Source of the DNA: Celoporthe dispersa
Taxonomy: Eukaryota; Ascomycota; Sordariomycetes; Diaporthales; Cryphonectriaceae
Direction: 5' to 3'
DNA: 64,000 nt
Assembly: GCA_016584495.1 (NCBI GenBank)
Contig: WAID01000010.1
Coordinates: 496,001-560,000 of the forward strand
Every line of letters starts with the position of its first letter. The stretch's first letter is position 1. The notes under the pieces were generated by a model that saw nothing but the letters and a program-made list of their open reading frames with translations, did no database searches and was not told the origin of the DNA. Shown piece by piece: positions 12,180 through 23,600 of this stretch. The translations under genes and the position numbers were made by a program.

Positions 12180-14576
12180 AGTGGGCAATATATGGGCGGA
12201 ATCCGAAATATGAGGCCCTCATATGACCGACGTGGTGGCCGTTGAGGTGCAGGCGAAGTTATGGTTGCAGGTCGGACTATTCTTGGCCGGTTCACAGACG
12301 AGAATCTCGGGTTGGCTTACCTGACGACCTGGGCGAACATCTGCTCATATATATGAGCACGCACCGGAACCCACCAGTCCTCGCATTTATACAAGACTGC
12401 CTCTGGAGTTCAGACCACCACAACCTCTCCTGTGCGAACATGCGCGAAGGTTTCTGTTGCCTCTTGGGTGCTAAGTCGCTTCAGAACATAACAAATACGG
12501 CCCCCGAGATCATATGTCTCTGCCGTTGCATTTGGCATTCGTAGACTATCTATTTTCTGACGTGAGAGTTGGATATGCCGCTACCTTCAGAGACATAATA
12601 TGTATTCCTTGCTATCATCTGCTTTAGTCAGCTACCAGTGGCGACGCGGAAATTGGGCGAGGCTTGAATAAGCCGCTGCATCCGACATTGCTTTTTCTGA
12701 GCTCTATTGGACAAAGGCCCGCGTGTTAGACCTTTAGCTGCACAGCGCGGGTGGTCATCGACGCTCCCCCGACAGATCGGCATCGCCCAGATGCAGTGTA
12801 AGGGGCTCGGCCTAGACGCGGTCGACCCTTGTTCAACACTGGCCAGCCTCTCTGCCGTGGTATGGGTTTAGCAAGCGGGTGCTGCAATTCAGGTAGCACT
12901 GGAGGATCCTCGCGAGCGGTACGCCTTCAATAGTCCGAGGTTTGGAGAGTTGCAGTGCATGTACAGAAGCAATCCGCCTGCGCTGCCGATGCAACATGAG
13001 CTCATCCGAGCCTTGATCGGCGTTTGGGTGACGAGTGCTGTAATTCCGGAATGGTGTTGGGAACTCCGACCTGGAATTCCCGTTACACAGTACTGCTCAG
13101 CTCTCCGAGAATCAATGATTGGCATTATAGGAGTTTTTTATTTTATTTTATTTAGATAATGTATATATATGTTTCGACAAGAAGTCATTTACCTTTCATG
13201 AAAAATGTCTCAGATGGCTCCTATTCACCCTCGCTACCACACAACGTCTACGCGGTGCAGAGAACGGATCCGAGTTTTGGTAAAATGATAGTCTTCATCA
13301 TGCGGAAGATGTAGTCGTTTAGGAGATGCACGTACTATGTATGGATCCCACGACTTGGCGAGATTACGATCCTATCATAGGTATCAGTGTGCAAGCCGAC
13401 CCTGGTAGCTCGGGAGGTTCGGGGATAACGTCTTCAGAATTTAAACAGAAAAATAAGCCAAGTCTAAGGAGAAACAGGGAAAAGAAGAAGGAGCAAAGGC
13501 TCGAATGATATCAGCCACCTGTAGGATCATCTAGTCCCGACACCCCGATAGCAATGAGCTGAGATGTTCCGAGTCCTCGGCAATCTTGCTACGAAGAAAG
13601 TTTGGATGCGCTATCGCCTGATTTCAAATGTAACAACTACGGTACATATGCAGTCATCAGCGGGGGCAGTGCTCCTAGAGGGGCCTGCCACGCCCGCAAA
13701 GACATCGCTAATTACTAAGGACTCACCACTAACAATGGCGCTGTGGCGACGCGCCGATGCGGCGACGTGGTAAGGCCCTTCGCTAAACAGAGCCAGTGTG
13801 CATCTTAGAACCACAAGTGACTGTGAGTTGCATTCTCGGGAACATTAAAGAACGCTGTTCTGTCCGTCTCACTCAATGCTACGTCCACTTACGTTGATAG
13901 AGTCGATTTAGCCAGACAAACCCCACGTGGGCATGAAAATCCCTGGCACGTGTCTCTGGAGCCAGATCCTGCTCGGCTGATCGTGGCAGTATTAGGCTGG
14001 GCGCTGAGGCCTGACTGAGACATGGAGTCCTTGGGGACGAGTCTAATCCATGTCTCATCGGCTCTGGAGCTCAGCCCCGACGTTATGCTTTCCAGTGACA
14101 GAACGTGGAGTGTAATGGAGATTGGTTCGACTTACGTTATTCATTAGGCTAGTGGCCCATAAGCAGCTTAATATTTGTTAGATATTACTGAACACGAGGC
14201 GGCCAGCGAGGGTGTGATCTTGTGGCTGAGAGGCGGGAAAGAAATATTGGGGAAGCAGTTTATATTGATATCATAGTATATGATTGTTCAGCAAGCAATT
14301 GCTTTTCAATCTAACCTCGAATTTGGCTGGCCTGAGAAGCCACGGTGCTACAATCCCAGGAGCTATTAGTTGTTAGGGTTAGTTGGTTCTAGAGGAGGAA
14401 ATGAGGATTCATGGAATATCATACGCAAGGTTGGACATGCACCACAATGATTGACACCCCCCCCCCCCAAAAAAAAGGTTTACGGTCTTACTCTACTACG
14501 TATGGGGCCTTGGTGCGACTGACTCGAGTTCCGATTCTGAATTTCCAAACATTACTTAGGTACACGCTGAATAGGT
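12180..14576. other. Intergenic, 2.4 kb, no supported gene
   Basis: No convincing protein or RNA gene on either strand. A homopolymer junction of 12 C followed by 8 A lies at 14457-14476. The right part is the presumed 3' flank of the DUF2235 gene and the left part the promoter of the BBE oxidoreductase. Confidence 0.45.
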
Positions 14577-16714
14577 CTATAGTGCTATGGCCTTACCTTC
14601 AGCATACTTCCAGACATCCTGCTGGCCTGCTGTTAATTCGAGCAGTGCTCTCTCGCAAATTCCTGTCAGGGGTTCCTCCGGCAAGATTCGGGAGCTTTTG
14701 CCCACCTGCATCGCTTCCGCACTCTCTGCCCTAGCAGTAGCTTGTGCGCAAGACCACTGCCAAATTTTCTCTGTACGCGGAAGCGCAAACGCTGTTGTAA
14801 TATCTTGGCTCAAAGCTTGTGCAGAAGACCTTCTTGCGTCGGCAAGTGACAATGGCTCCTTCAAGTCGACCGTTCCGATCCGCTCCAGTTTCCAAACCTG
14901 GGTCGAATCCTCTGACTCGGTGAGCGGCTTGCAGGTCCAGGTGCCTCCGTCGTCCATACTCAAGCCACCACACATGAGACGCACACGAACGCTGCTGTGT
15001 ATGGCCTCACCCGTGTTTAGTAGCGGCTCGTGGGTTGGTTTATTGGTGTCTTCGTCAATTCGCGTACAATGACCAGGGCGACGAGCCACTTGTCCCATTG
15101 CTTTCTGCAGTAAGCTTGTAGGTGCTCGTGTCTGCCCTAGACCCCAGGGACGGGCAGTCTCCCAGAGGCTCGTGACATCAGTCGTGCCTGCGACCGCAAC
15201 GTCGTTATGCTCTTCGTCCCTCGAACAGGTGGAAAGTGTCGAGGATGGGAATATGTCGTTGTTTGCCCAAGGGAGAGGTCCTCCCTTGGACGCTGAAGGA
15301 CCCATGGGAAAGGATGAGCGGCCGACCACTGCAGCCCGGCTAGGAAGAGCTGCCTCATGAGGTCCATATCAAACTCGACAGCCACAGACATTAGCTGGTC
15401 ACACATCCCTGTGTGCACTGCAATGAGCATAGGTCTCGACAACACCCACGGTATAAGGCCAAAACTTACATGCCAGGGTAATGTTTGCCATCTGTTGATC
15501 GTAGTAGCCGCCGCCGACGTTAGCATGACTTCCAGGAAACCACACCTGTTTGAGGTTGGTCTCATTGTCGTGAATGCGCTCCCAGAGGGTGGGCCTGAAT
15601 GCTGCTCGCGGCTCGTCCAGTGCCAAGGCCTGAAGGACGACCTCTTCATCAGTAAACGCAAATGCTATGTGTTGCTGGGTGATTTAGTGTACTTGCCTGA
15701 AAGGCATTTTCCACCTCCTTTGCCACATTGCTGTTGGTGAACCGCCACGTGGTCGAGCAAAGTTAGCTTCTTAAATCTTGAGTAGTACACACTAACGTGT
15801 TTCTTCAGAATGGTAGACTTATTGTTGTGATGATCCCCGAAGGCCAAGCAAAGGGACGGGCGGAATACCAAGGTCTCCGACCGTGTCCCACACGGCAACT
15901 GCTTTGATCTTGATCTTGGTTACCCCATCCCGAAATGTGTCTCTAGTGTACGCCATCTAAGCAATGGGAGATAATATTAGTTAAGAGACGCTGGGTGTAT
16001 GGCAAGGCAGATAATCAAAGACGACGACAGACCTGCTTCAGGACATGACGATATTGACGCTTGCGCTCCTCTTCCCAGAGGATTTTTGCCGTGCCCTTTT
16101 CGCCACCGTAGGGCTGGAGCCCTTTGAAGAGGTAGTCCTGAGGGTCGCGACTCTTGCTCCCCATCAACTGGTAATCTGTGAAGATCTCATAGAAGCGGTC
16201 AAGTCCGTTGTGCGACATCAGGCCCAACGACGCGATCATGTCTGCCACAGCACGCGCTGCAAACGCTCCGCGAGAGAATCCGATGAGAATGATATCATCT
16301 CCATCAACGTAGTTCATGCAGATGAAGCTATACAGCTCACGAATGTCCTGTGCATCAATGTCAGACCGAGGTGGGCTGCAGAACAACACTGCAATTGTCA
16401 ACCTAGGCCAGACGACTCACCGCATCTAGCCCAACGCCGAAATCCCCTCCTGTCACAGGAGTCCAGCGTGGAGCCCGAACTGCCCACGCCGGCATGGTAA
16501 TAAACGATCTGGTTGCACCCATCTTCGCAGACATTGCGGAAGAGACGGCAGATCCGCCATACATTTGATGGTGGGGAGGAATCGCTGGTGCGTGGATGTC
16601 AGCACTGATGGCACGACAGACACCCCGCTCTCTCTCTTACCCTTGTTTGCCCAAGGCATTCATCCAGCTGCCGTCACAGCACACAATCAAACGCTTGAAC
16701 GACCTCGAGGCCAT
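14577..16714 (-). CDS. DUF2235 alpha/beta-hydrolase (Tle1-like), multi-exon, with a GC-AG intron
   Basis: Uncharacterised fungal hydrolase of the DUF2235 family, related in fold to bacterial T6SS Tle1 phospholipases. It begins MASRSFKRLIVCCDGSWMN, the family's first strand. Other family marks are GGDFGVGLDA, DIRELYSFICMNY, the nucleophile elbow GFSRG in DDIILIGFSRGAFAAR, and VAVWDTVGDLGIPPVP. Later parts give ENAFQ-ALALDEPRAAF, WFPGSHANVGGGY and ARPWGLGQ. Exons supported: 16641-16714, 16421-16584, 16033-16347, one starting 15956, one ending 15698, 15470-15629, then 15408 to the stop at 14577. The 73-nt intron 16348-16420 and the intron 15409-15469 (joining to ITLAW) are clear. Intron 15630-15697 starts GCAAGT after CAG, a typical GC-AG donor. 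Two single-base shifts are needed, near 16474 (GGG) and 15850 (GGGG). Junctions around 15700-15810 and 15160-15330 are unresolved. A truncated relative lies at 32.7 kb. Confidence 0.75.
15630..15697 (-). other. Probable GC-AG intron in the DUF2235 gene
   Basis: Minus-strand sequence CAG|GCAAGTAC begins a 68-nt segment ending CCTTCAG. Its removal joins VENAFQ to ALALDEPRAAF in frame, a very conserved family junction. GCAAGT is the usual 5' splice consensus of GC-AG introns, and TTTACTGAT is a possible branch site. Confidence 0.6.
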
Positions 16715-17916
16715 GTTCTTCGTATAGAAGTCTTGATAAGCAAGGAACACCTGCTGAGGCTTTAGCGGCCACAAGTCCAGGACCGATTTCAAGAGAGGCA
16801 GTGCTGAGAAATCTTTGAGGCTAGTAGCTTGACCCAGACCATGCAATCTCGCTGCTCCTGATTGGATGTGCTGCTATCACGTGTGTTCCCACTTGATGTT
16901 AAATTTCATAGCTGTTGCATGACAAGTCAGGGGCAGCATTTGTGCTTTGCGGTGCAATCATTCTTGCCGAAGAGCGTGCCTGGTGTTTTAATTTGGGGGG
17001 GAGGGGGGTAGCATTAAAATACCTGCCGCGTATCATGGCACTGAATGCAGCCAGCAGCCAACAGCGACATGAGGCGTTGTGTGGGAGACAGAATACTATC
17101 CGTTAAGTAACATGGTTCCCCACGAACTGGGGTTGTGGGTCTGGGGGATCAGCGGTGGTCCTGCGTTCTGGCCGTCTTGCACCTCTAGAGGCGCACGCCT
17201 CATTAACCCGTAGGCATCGTCGCATCGAGCTCGATGTCGACCCGCGCCCGGCCTGAACAGGTGATCACTATCGTACTTAACTAGTATAACGCCTCCGCGC
17301 GCAAGCCAGCTTCCTGCCGTATTGTAGCGGACAGTATGTAGTTTACTCCCTGTTTGACCACTTGGTGGCCCATTTCTGATCGTGTGGCCATGTAGATTCT
17401 TTCGGGCGTGCGTGATTGTGAACCCACCCGGCTGTGATGCCGAGCCACCGCCTTGGATCCTATCACGGATCTCGCGATGGTGATGGTCAATAGTTCGGCC
17501 CCCTTTTGTAGCACCCGACTACTGTGGTATCGTCACCTAATAGCCCTCCCCCAGAGCAAACTTACTACATTAGGGCTAACCTATGTAGACCAACATGTGG
17601 GGCTTCCGGCTCTTCTCCGGAGGCGGTCTCCTTCGAAAGAGACGTGATCATCGAATGTTGTTCGCCGCGTCGGCGTGCTCTGTGAGAGGGACTCATGATC
17701 GGGAACCACATCTTGATGGCTGCTCACGGCTGTGGATGAGAACCCCTGACGAGATCAAAGCTAAGTATAAAAAGGAGGGAAACGTCGCCCGCTGGATTGG
17801 TTTTCGGGTGAAGAGTGACCGCAGCCCATCATCGCCTTTCTGTTCCCTTGTACTCAGACTCCTACCAAGAGAACTTGATAATAATCGAGCGCAGGGTTCC
17901 TTACCACCTACAGAAC
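16715..17916. other. Intergenic, no supported gene
   Basis: Divergent promoter space between the DUF2235 gene (left) and the LysM gene (right). A G-rich tract (seven G, A, six G) sits near 16996-17010. No coding signal was seen. Confidence 0.45.
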
Positions 17917-18731
17917 ATGCCTAGTCTGAAGAGATATGTGCTGGGCGCAGTAGTCCTAGCCTCAGCCATCGCCGCGCTGCCCACCGTATCCGAGAGGTCC
18001 ACGGCAGACTACACCGGTCAGTCTCTGCGTGTTCCAAGCCTGCTCTCATCATGTAAACATGTATATATAGCCTGGATCGGATCCCGTCCTAACATGTCCT
18101 CGTCTCAGCCCCCCTCAGCGCGGCAGACGTCCTCAATCTGCCCGTGGCTGCCTCTAACGAGACGCACACCGTCTCCGGGAACGAAACCCTCGCGGACATC
18201 GCGGCCAACTACACTGTCGGCCTCTGCGACCTTGCGCGGCTCAACATCCTCTCCGACACGGGTTTCGTGTACGCAGGCGAGGTGCTCAAGATCCCAGCGG
18301 CCGCCACTTTCCCCGACGACACTTCGTGCGTCAGCCCCAATAACACGGCCACCACAAACACGTGCATCATGGGCGGCCCCCACGTGTACACCATCCTTCC
18401 CGGCGACACCATCCAGAAAATTGCCAACGTCCGCTACAACATCACCACCGACTCCGTCCTCAACCAGACCGCCCAGACCGGCTATATTGCCGCGCTGAAC
18501 CCGGGCATCTATGATGTCCTGCAGGAGGGCGAGACGGTCAAGATCCCCATCTGCGAGAACACGGCGTGCCTATTGACGTCCTACAGCCTCTCATACGGCA
18601 CGCTGCAGGACTTTGCCGACCTGTATGAAACCACCGTTGGGCAGATCATGAGTCTTAATATTGGCTATAATCACTCCTCTGAGGCGCCATCTCTTGGTGT
18701 GTTGTATAACTGTGCCGACCTGACTTCATAG
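17917..18731 (+). CDS. Secreted LysM-domain protein
   Basis: Small secreted chitin-binding type protein of 240 aa. Exon 1 (17917-18016) encodes a signal peptide (MPSLKRYVLGAVVLASAIAA). A 92-nt intron (18017-18108, GTCAGT...CTCAG, branch CTAAC at 18089) precedes exon 2 (18109-18731), which stays in frame. LysM 1 spans about residues 53-98 (HTVSGNETLADIAANYTVG, then VYAGEVLKIP); LysM 2 spans about 125-182 (VYTILPGDTIQKIANVRY, then LQEGETVKIPIC). A third weaker copy (190-236) has lost parts of the consensus. Cysteines around the domains could form disulphides. There is no chitinase domain, so it is not a GH18-LysM enzyme. In fungi such proteins bind chitin or GlcNAc and some act as effectors shielding hyphae; that role here is inference. 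No frame defect. Confidence 0.88.
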
Positions 18732-18794
18732 ACACTAAGGAAGGCTGCAATGTGCTACGTCAGGATCTCTTAATGTATATTTACTACTAGTCAG

Positions 18795-19790
18795 TCAGCA
18801 TCGAGTCGTCATTAAGAATGAGGCCATCAATTTCTTTTTTTTTTCTCTTTCTGTTTGCATTAATATCTCTGAAACACAGTCACTTGTTCCATAGTACCAC
18901 ACGGCCTTGTCTCTGATACTGCTGGCGAGTCTCTGTCCGTCCAGACTCCGTCGCTCAACGAGACTCCAAAGGGCCGAAGCCCTCTCTTCTTGCTCACGCA
19001 CCCTCCAGGGACCAAAGATGTTACAAGCACCATAATACCGAATGTCCGAAGACCGATCTTGCTCCTTGATAAAGTATAATTTCAACGCCAACCTGAAGCA
19101 CTTGGGCCACTTCCTCGCCCAGTTCCGCGACCAGCAACAAAGCCACGGCCCCTGGAAAGTGCACTGCGACCTTGGAATGGTGCTTGGCCAGTGTTGCATC
19201 GCTGTTTATCGGCCAGTAGTTTTGAGAGGTGAGAGGGGCTGGATACTCGGCATATCTTTCGCAAGCTCTGGGTTTCCACTGCTCAATTTATTGTCGATAA
19301 CAACCTCGTACCTTGCTCTGATCCAAAAGTCATTTCACCGAGGGGCGAAGTGTTCCATCTTGGATCAGGCACGTCGTCAACAGTATACCACAATCCGTCT
19401 CGCGCACGAGCGTATATGTCGTCGTATCCATACTGTTTTAGGCAGATTCCATTGGGGCGGTTGTGTCGAGGAAGGAAGCCACGGAACGTTGGCGTTCCGC
19501 CCGCCTGGGACGAGTTCCCCTCTGACTGATCCTCGAGCCTGGGCCAGAAAATGTTCCCTTCCTTCCAAACCCGACGGACCTTAACCTTCTCCCCATCTTT
19601 GACCACTTCTTCTATACCCAAGGCGCCAACAGCCTCCATGCGTTCAAGTACAGGTTTGAAATTGAACATGGTGTCTTTGATGGCATTGTTGGCGGCAATG
19701 TTCTTGGGCTGCTCGCACTTGCGGAAGTCGGTGAACTGGTTTGACTCGTTGTCGACGCGGAGTGCTAATCTTTCTGCGCCGGGTTTTGCT
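18795..19790 (-). pseudogene. 5'-truncated gene of unknown function at the edge of an AT-rich island
   Basis: On the minus strand a protein-like frame runs from about 19780 to 19283: RLALRVDNESNQFTDFRKCE, then MFNFKPVLERMEAVGALGIE, EKVKVRRVWKEGNIFWPRLE, CLKQYGYDDIYARARDGLWY and DVPDPRWNTSPLGEMTFGS. It has no start codon; upstream the sequence changes abruptly to AT-rich DNA near 19790. Downstream, protein-like stretches continue in other frames (NYWPINSDATLAKHH; IRYYGACNIFGPWRVREQEE) to a stop at 18795. An intron (about 19275-19310, GTACGA...AGCAG) could join two parts, but further shifts remain. I do not recognise the family. It reads as the remnant of a once normal GC-rich gene. Confidence 0.45.
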
Positions 19791-19794
19791 TACC

Positions 19795-20990
19795 ATATCA
19801 CATCTATTCTTAATAAGTTAGATTTAGCATACCACCTCGCTTCCTTTTAATTTATACGTTTAGATAGCATGATATAATAAACTTCATAATAACCAGGAAT
19901 TACTTAAGTGTTAATCGAATAAATGCTAATAAAAGAAGTGCAAAGTATTTGCTTTAAATAAGAAAATATAATTTGACAGTTTAAATGCAAATATTCGCTG
20001 CTTAATATAAATTAATGAAAAATTATCACCATAATTTTAATTATATAAGCATAATAGAAATATTTCATTCTAATGTTTGATGTATAACCTGTTTTGTAAC
20101 CTGCATATTAAATAGGTTATAACATTAAGTATTGGATTATAATCCGATGCAGTAGCCTCTAAGGCAGTAAATACTTGCACTTGCACTCAGCATTTGTTTC
20201 TGTGTTAAAGTGGCATACTTGATACCGCTCTTGTTAGCATAAACCCTTTGTATACTTAGGAATCCCCGGATTACTGCAATGCTCATTACACTATGCCAGT
20301 CCCTTTCCCATAGATAGTCTTTCTCCTCGATGACTCAACCAGCGTGCTATAATCTACTTAACATGTGACTTGCCCTGTTAATGTCTAGCATTACTACTTA
20401 TACCATGCCTAATATTCCTGCAGGTTAGCTTATCAAGTAATACTCAATGCCAATATCGCGGGCTGCCTGGAGCCATGTGATGTGTACGGGCTTCCACGTA
20501 TATGCGTACTACATTGACACTTAAGCATCCCCTCCGAATTTGGAAGTAACTCTACACTCACTTGATGGCACTCAAGCACAGATACCCTGTAACTAATCTA
20601 CACATACAACTACACATTGACCGGTTCAAGTGCATAATACTTCGTACTCGCAAGATTTGAATGATTTCCTCGGGTACTAATTACAGGAGAGAACAAGGAC
20701 ACGGTGATTTAGAGAGTGGCTGCGGGGCAAGGAAACGTATTTACATGCAAACGCCTGATATCTGTGGACATCAGTCACGGGAAATAGCTACTCGTTTTAG
20801 TCGTTAAACATAACTGGGTTTCAGTTGAAAGTTGCAATGGCTACACAGGCGATGATACCGGGCATGCTTGTGTCGTTAATATATGCCTTTCTCGAGGCAT
20901 GTTAGTCGCGTTTCACAGTTTCAGACAGCCTCTTTGAACCCAAGTTTGTGACAGGTACCAGTACATAATCTCGATGGGAACCTTGGAATG
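19795..20990. other. AT-rich island, no genes
   Basis: Base composition drops sharply to long A/T tracts with no open frame of note on either strand. This is typical of old repeats mutated by RIP. It separates two truncated genes and contains one copy of the dispersed repeat described at 20212. Confidence 0.7.
20212..20290 (+). repeat. Dispersed repeat, copy A
   Basis: Shares the exact core GCTCTTGTTAGCATAAACC with 27995-28075, plus diverged flanks (TACTTAGGAATCC versus TACTTAAGAATAT; CTGCAATGCTCATTA versus CTGCAGTGCTTATTA). Differences are mostly C/T and G/A. Same orientation in both copies. Confidence 0.6.
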
Positions 20991-21006
20991 ATCTCTTGAG
21001 ACCGGA

Positions 21007-22245
21007 TCAATTCTCTAGCTCTGAGTCAACCCTTCTTCTTCGCACTTTGACCCGCTCGTCATTGTACGGCACCTTGAGCCAGATGACAACTGTTAATTCC
21101 GGCCTGCGATCCAGGCACTCGACATCGTAATTGAGCACCATGTGAGCTACAAAGAGTCTAAGCTCATTCAACGCAAAGAAACGCCCCGGATAAGCAAACT
21201 TGCCAAAACCGAAGCCTAAGAAAGCATTGCCTAGAGTGACGGATGAAGAAGCCTTGCGTCGCGCTGAGTCATCCTTAGCACAGTCTGGATTGAAGTGCTC
21301 GAAAATATCGCGGTCGGCTCCAGGCTCTGTGAATCGCAGGGGGTTGAACCGGCGAGCATCTGCATAGATTGCATCATCCTTGTGGATCGGGTCCATTGGA
21401 ACAGCAATAATAGTACCCTGTGGGACATTGACCTTGCCCTTGGGACCATCGAGGGAGATACCGTGAGGGTCCATGACCCGCCTGCCTCTCTGAGCACGGA
21501 TGCGCATTCCTTTCGCAAGCTTGCAACAAGATCTTTAGACTGCTCACAGCCATAGAGGTCGAGAATCACGTTCTGGACTGTATAACTCGTGGAGTGAAGT
21601 AAAATATCGTTCACGTACAGTAGACGGCGAGCGATACGGACAGGATCGAGCTGCGTCACGTCTTTGGTTTCATAACATTTATGAATAATCCATTGCAAGC
21701 CATCGTCCTGCAAGCTCACTCATGTCAGACTTACAATTTATTAGGAAAAGGGCTCTAATTTGCATTTGAAGAACTTACCGGAGGCGTCCAGCAGAACGCA
21801 GCGTCAGCCCTGGCCCTGGCAGTGCTTTCCAACCGCTCTCTTATCAATGGAAGACAGAATTTGAGCACCCTACGGAACTTGTGCTCGCACAACCAACCCA
21901 CCACTTTTCCTGAGACGGGCCTGAAAAAGTTTGGAGTAGCACCAATTGCCATGGCACCGACAAACATCGTCATGGCGTGGTCACGGAGGTTATTCAAAGA
22001 ATTCGAGATTTCGGCCTTAGTTGCATCGCAAGGATTAGTTAGACTACCTTTATAGTTATGAGCACAGAGAGAAAGTGTGGAACGGCTAACAGAGAGGAGC
22101 ATCACAGAATGCCCCGTTTGAGGCCCCTGCAATCAACCTCAAGCATGAGTCCCAGATCCGGAGCTGCTTCCAATTCTCCGTATCGACTCCCCATTGCCGT
22201 TGGAAACCACGAGCAAGTCCTGTAGCAATCGGCGGCGTAAGAACT
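21007..22245 (-). pseudogene. Cytochrome P450 pseudogene lacking its heme cysteine and K-helix
   Basis: Fungal P450 resembling the ent-kaurene-oxidase-like group, heavily damaged. Reading leftwards: RQWGVDTENWKQLRIWDSC, RDHAMTMFVGAMAIGATPNF, an intact-looking intron near 21712-21778 (GTAAGT...CTTGCAG) and DDGLQWIIHKCYETKDVTQL. The frame then jumps from VLREAGGSW directly to VMDPHGISL, so the ExxR K-helix segment is missing. The C-terminal half is otherwise good (RRFNPLRFTEPGA; FLGFGFGKFAYPGRFFALNE), but the axial heme ligand Cys is Tyr (TAT, 21190-21192). TGT to TAT is one G to A change, as RIP would give. The N-terminal ~130 residues with the membrane anchor are absent: the sequence runs into a broken MFS gene at about 22245. 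It cannot encode an active P450. Confidence 0.75.
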
Positions 22246-22811
22246 TTCAACGCCAGTTTGCCTGGGCCAAGATACCGCCGAGGACGGGTCCCAGGGCAGC
22301 AGCCACGCCGGCCCAGCCGTTGACAATGCCGAGATAATTACCACGGTCGCGCAGAGGCACCAGGTCGCAGCAGACGATATCGATCAGGACATAGATGCCC
22401 CCGGCACCGACGCCCTGGACAGCCCGGCCGACGATGAAGGCGGCGGGGCTGTTGGCGCCGGCAGCAATGCCACTCCCGACGAGGAAGAAGACGATGGAGA
22501 CCATGGTGGGAACCTTGCGGCCCAGGACATGACGAGAGGCTGCAGGACGGTCGATGCAAAGACGAACGTATTGCCGATCCAAACGTATTCAGCAGCGCCT
22601 CCCAGCTCCTCGGTGATGGTCGGTAGTGCTGTTGTAACGATCATGGTATTCAGGGCCGAGATGAAGGCGAGGAGGCTCAGCGCTACGATGACAACCCAGA
22701 ACTGGAGCGAGTGCCCCCTGCGCGAGGGGGCCTGCTGGCCTCAGGAGGCGAACTCGGTGCCGCGCTGGTCACGTCCGCATCCGCACTATCGGCAGCTGTT
22801 GTTGCCGTCAT
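22246..22811 (-). pseudogene. Truncated MFS (DHA-type) transporter
   Basis: The first part of a drug:H+ antiporter-like major facilitator. MTATTAADSADADVTSA is a normal hydrophilic N-tail. It is followed by TM1 (FWVVIVALSLLAFISALNT), the motif TALPTITEELGGAAEYVWIG, then HVLGRKVPTMVSIVFFLVG and GRAVQGVGAGGIYVLID, the family's GRxxQGxGxGG signature. LGIVNGWAGVAAALGPVLGG leads to QANWR and a stop at the junction with the P450 relic. About ten membrane helices are lost. Two frame changes occur: one fits loss of a G in the G-run near 22715, and one lies near 22535 where the loop motif FGQ(L)AD is missing. It may have been a metabolite exporter next to the P450 in an older cluster. Confidence 0.75.
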
Positions 22812-23600
22812 GATACCGGCGTGCAGGTTCTCGCCATCGACGACCTTCGGATCGCCGGCCGTGTGCATGTTGATGCGGTAAGGCCTGGCAGCTGGGACAA
22901 CAGGCAAGGATGCTCTGGTGTGCACGCTGTCTGGTTTGGTCAGGGAAGAGGAGGCGGGCGACAGAAAATGCCACGAACAGACGCAGTCTACACCGCGCCA
23001 GTCTCGGGTGACACTGTCACTCGTAGTCTAATGCGCGCTCTGGATATAAGGCAGGTCCAGGTAATTACGCTCCGACCACTTTCAGCCTCCACGGGCCATC
23101 TGTCGGCCCTCCGCGCCACCTCGATTGCGGGCAAATGTCTGAGACATACTCAAAAGTATGCAGTCAGCATAATACAACACGTAATAATTAGTTCATATGT
23201 CAAGTAGTTTTAGCCCCATAGGGTTAATTAATCTGCAGGCTGCCGCTCTCAAAAGGCACCCCCTCCCTCTCTGTGGCACAAACTGAGTGCAGTGGTTGCT
23301 GACAACGGGTTTACTACAGCTGTGGTTGGTTCTTTGTTCACCAAAAAATAACAAGAATGAGATCTGCGTACAACATCAATGCGACGAGAAGGCTGCCTGC
23401 ACAAATTTTCAAGGTCTTGCCCCCATTTCTTCACGTTGTCAATTTCCCAGTCCTCTCACCTCTCACCTCTCTCATCTCTCTCTCTCTCTCTCACTCTCTC
23501 CCCAACCCCCACTAAACACTGGCCTGGAAGCCACTGCGTCTGCTTGTGTTATCACCACTTGACCTCGTTTGTCGACTGCCTACCTGCCTGTCTGCCTGTC

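Noticed and set aside
14587..15072. 161-codon plus-strand frame
   Set aside because: Exactly antisense to the last DUF2235 exon, whose minus-strand frame carries the family sequence.
16389..16420. 32-nt intron in the DUF2235 gene using the first AG
   Set aside because: Too short for a fungal intron; the later AG at 16348 gives 73 nt, a branch site and the family junction GVGLDA-DIREL.
19042..19584. 180-codon plus-strand frame
   Set aside because: Antisense to the better protein-like minus-strand remnant (YGYDDIYARARDGLWY); no motif on the plus strand.
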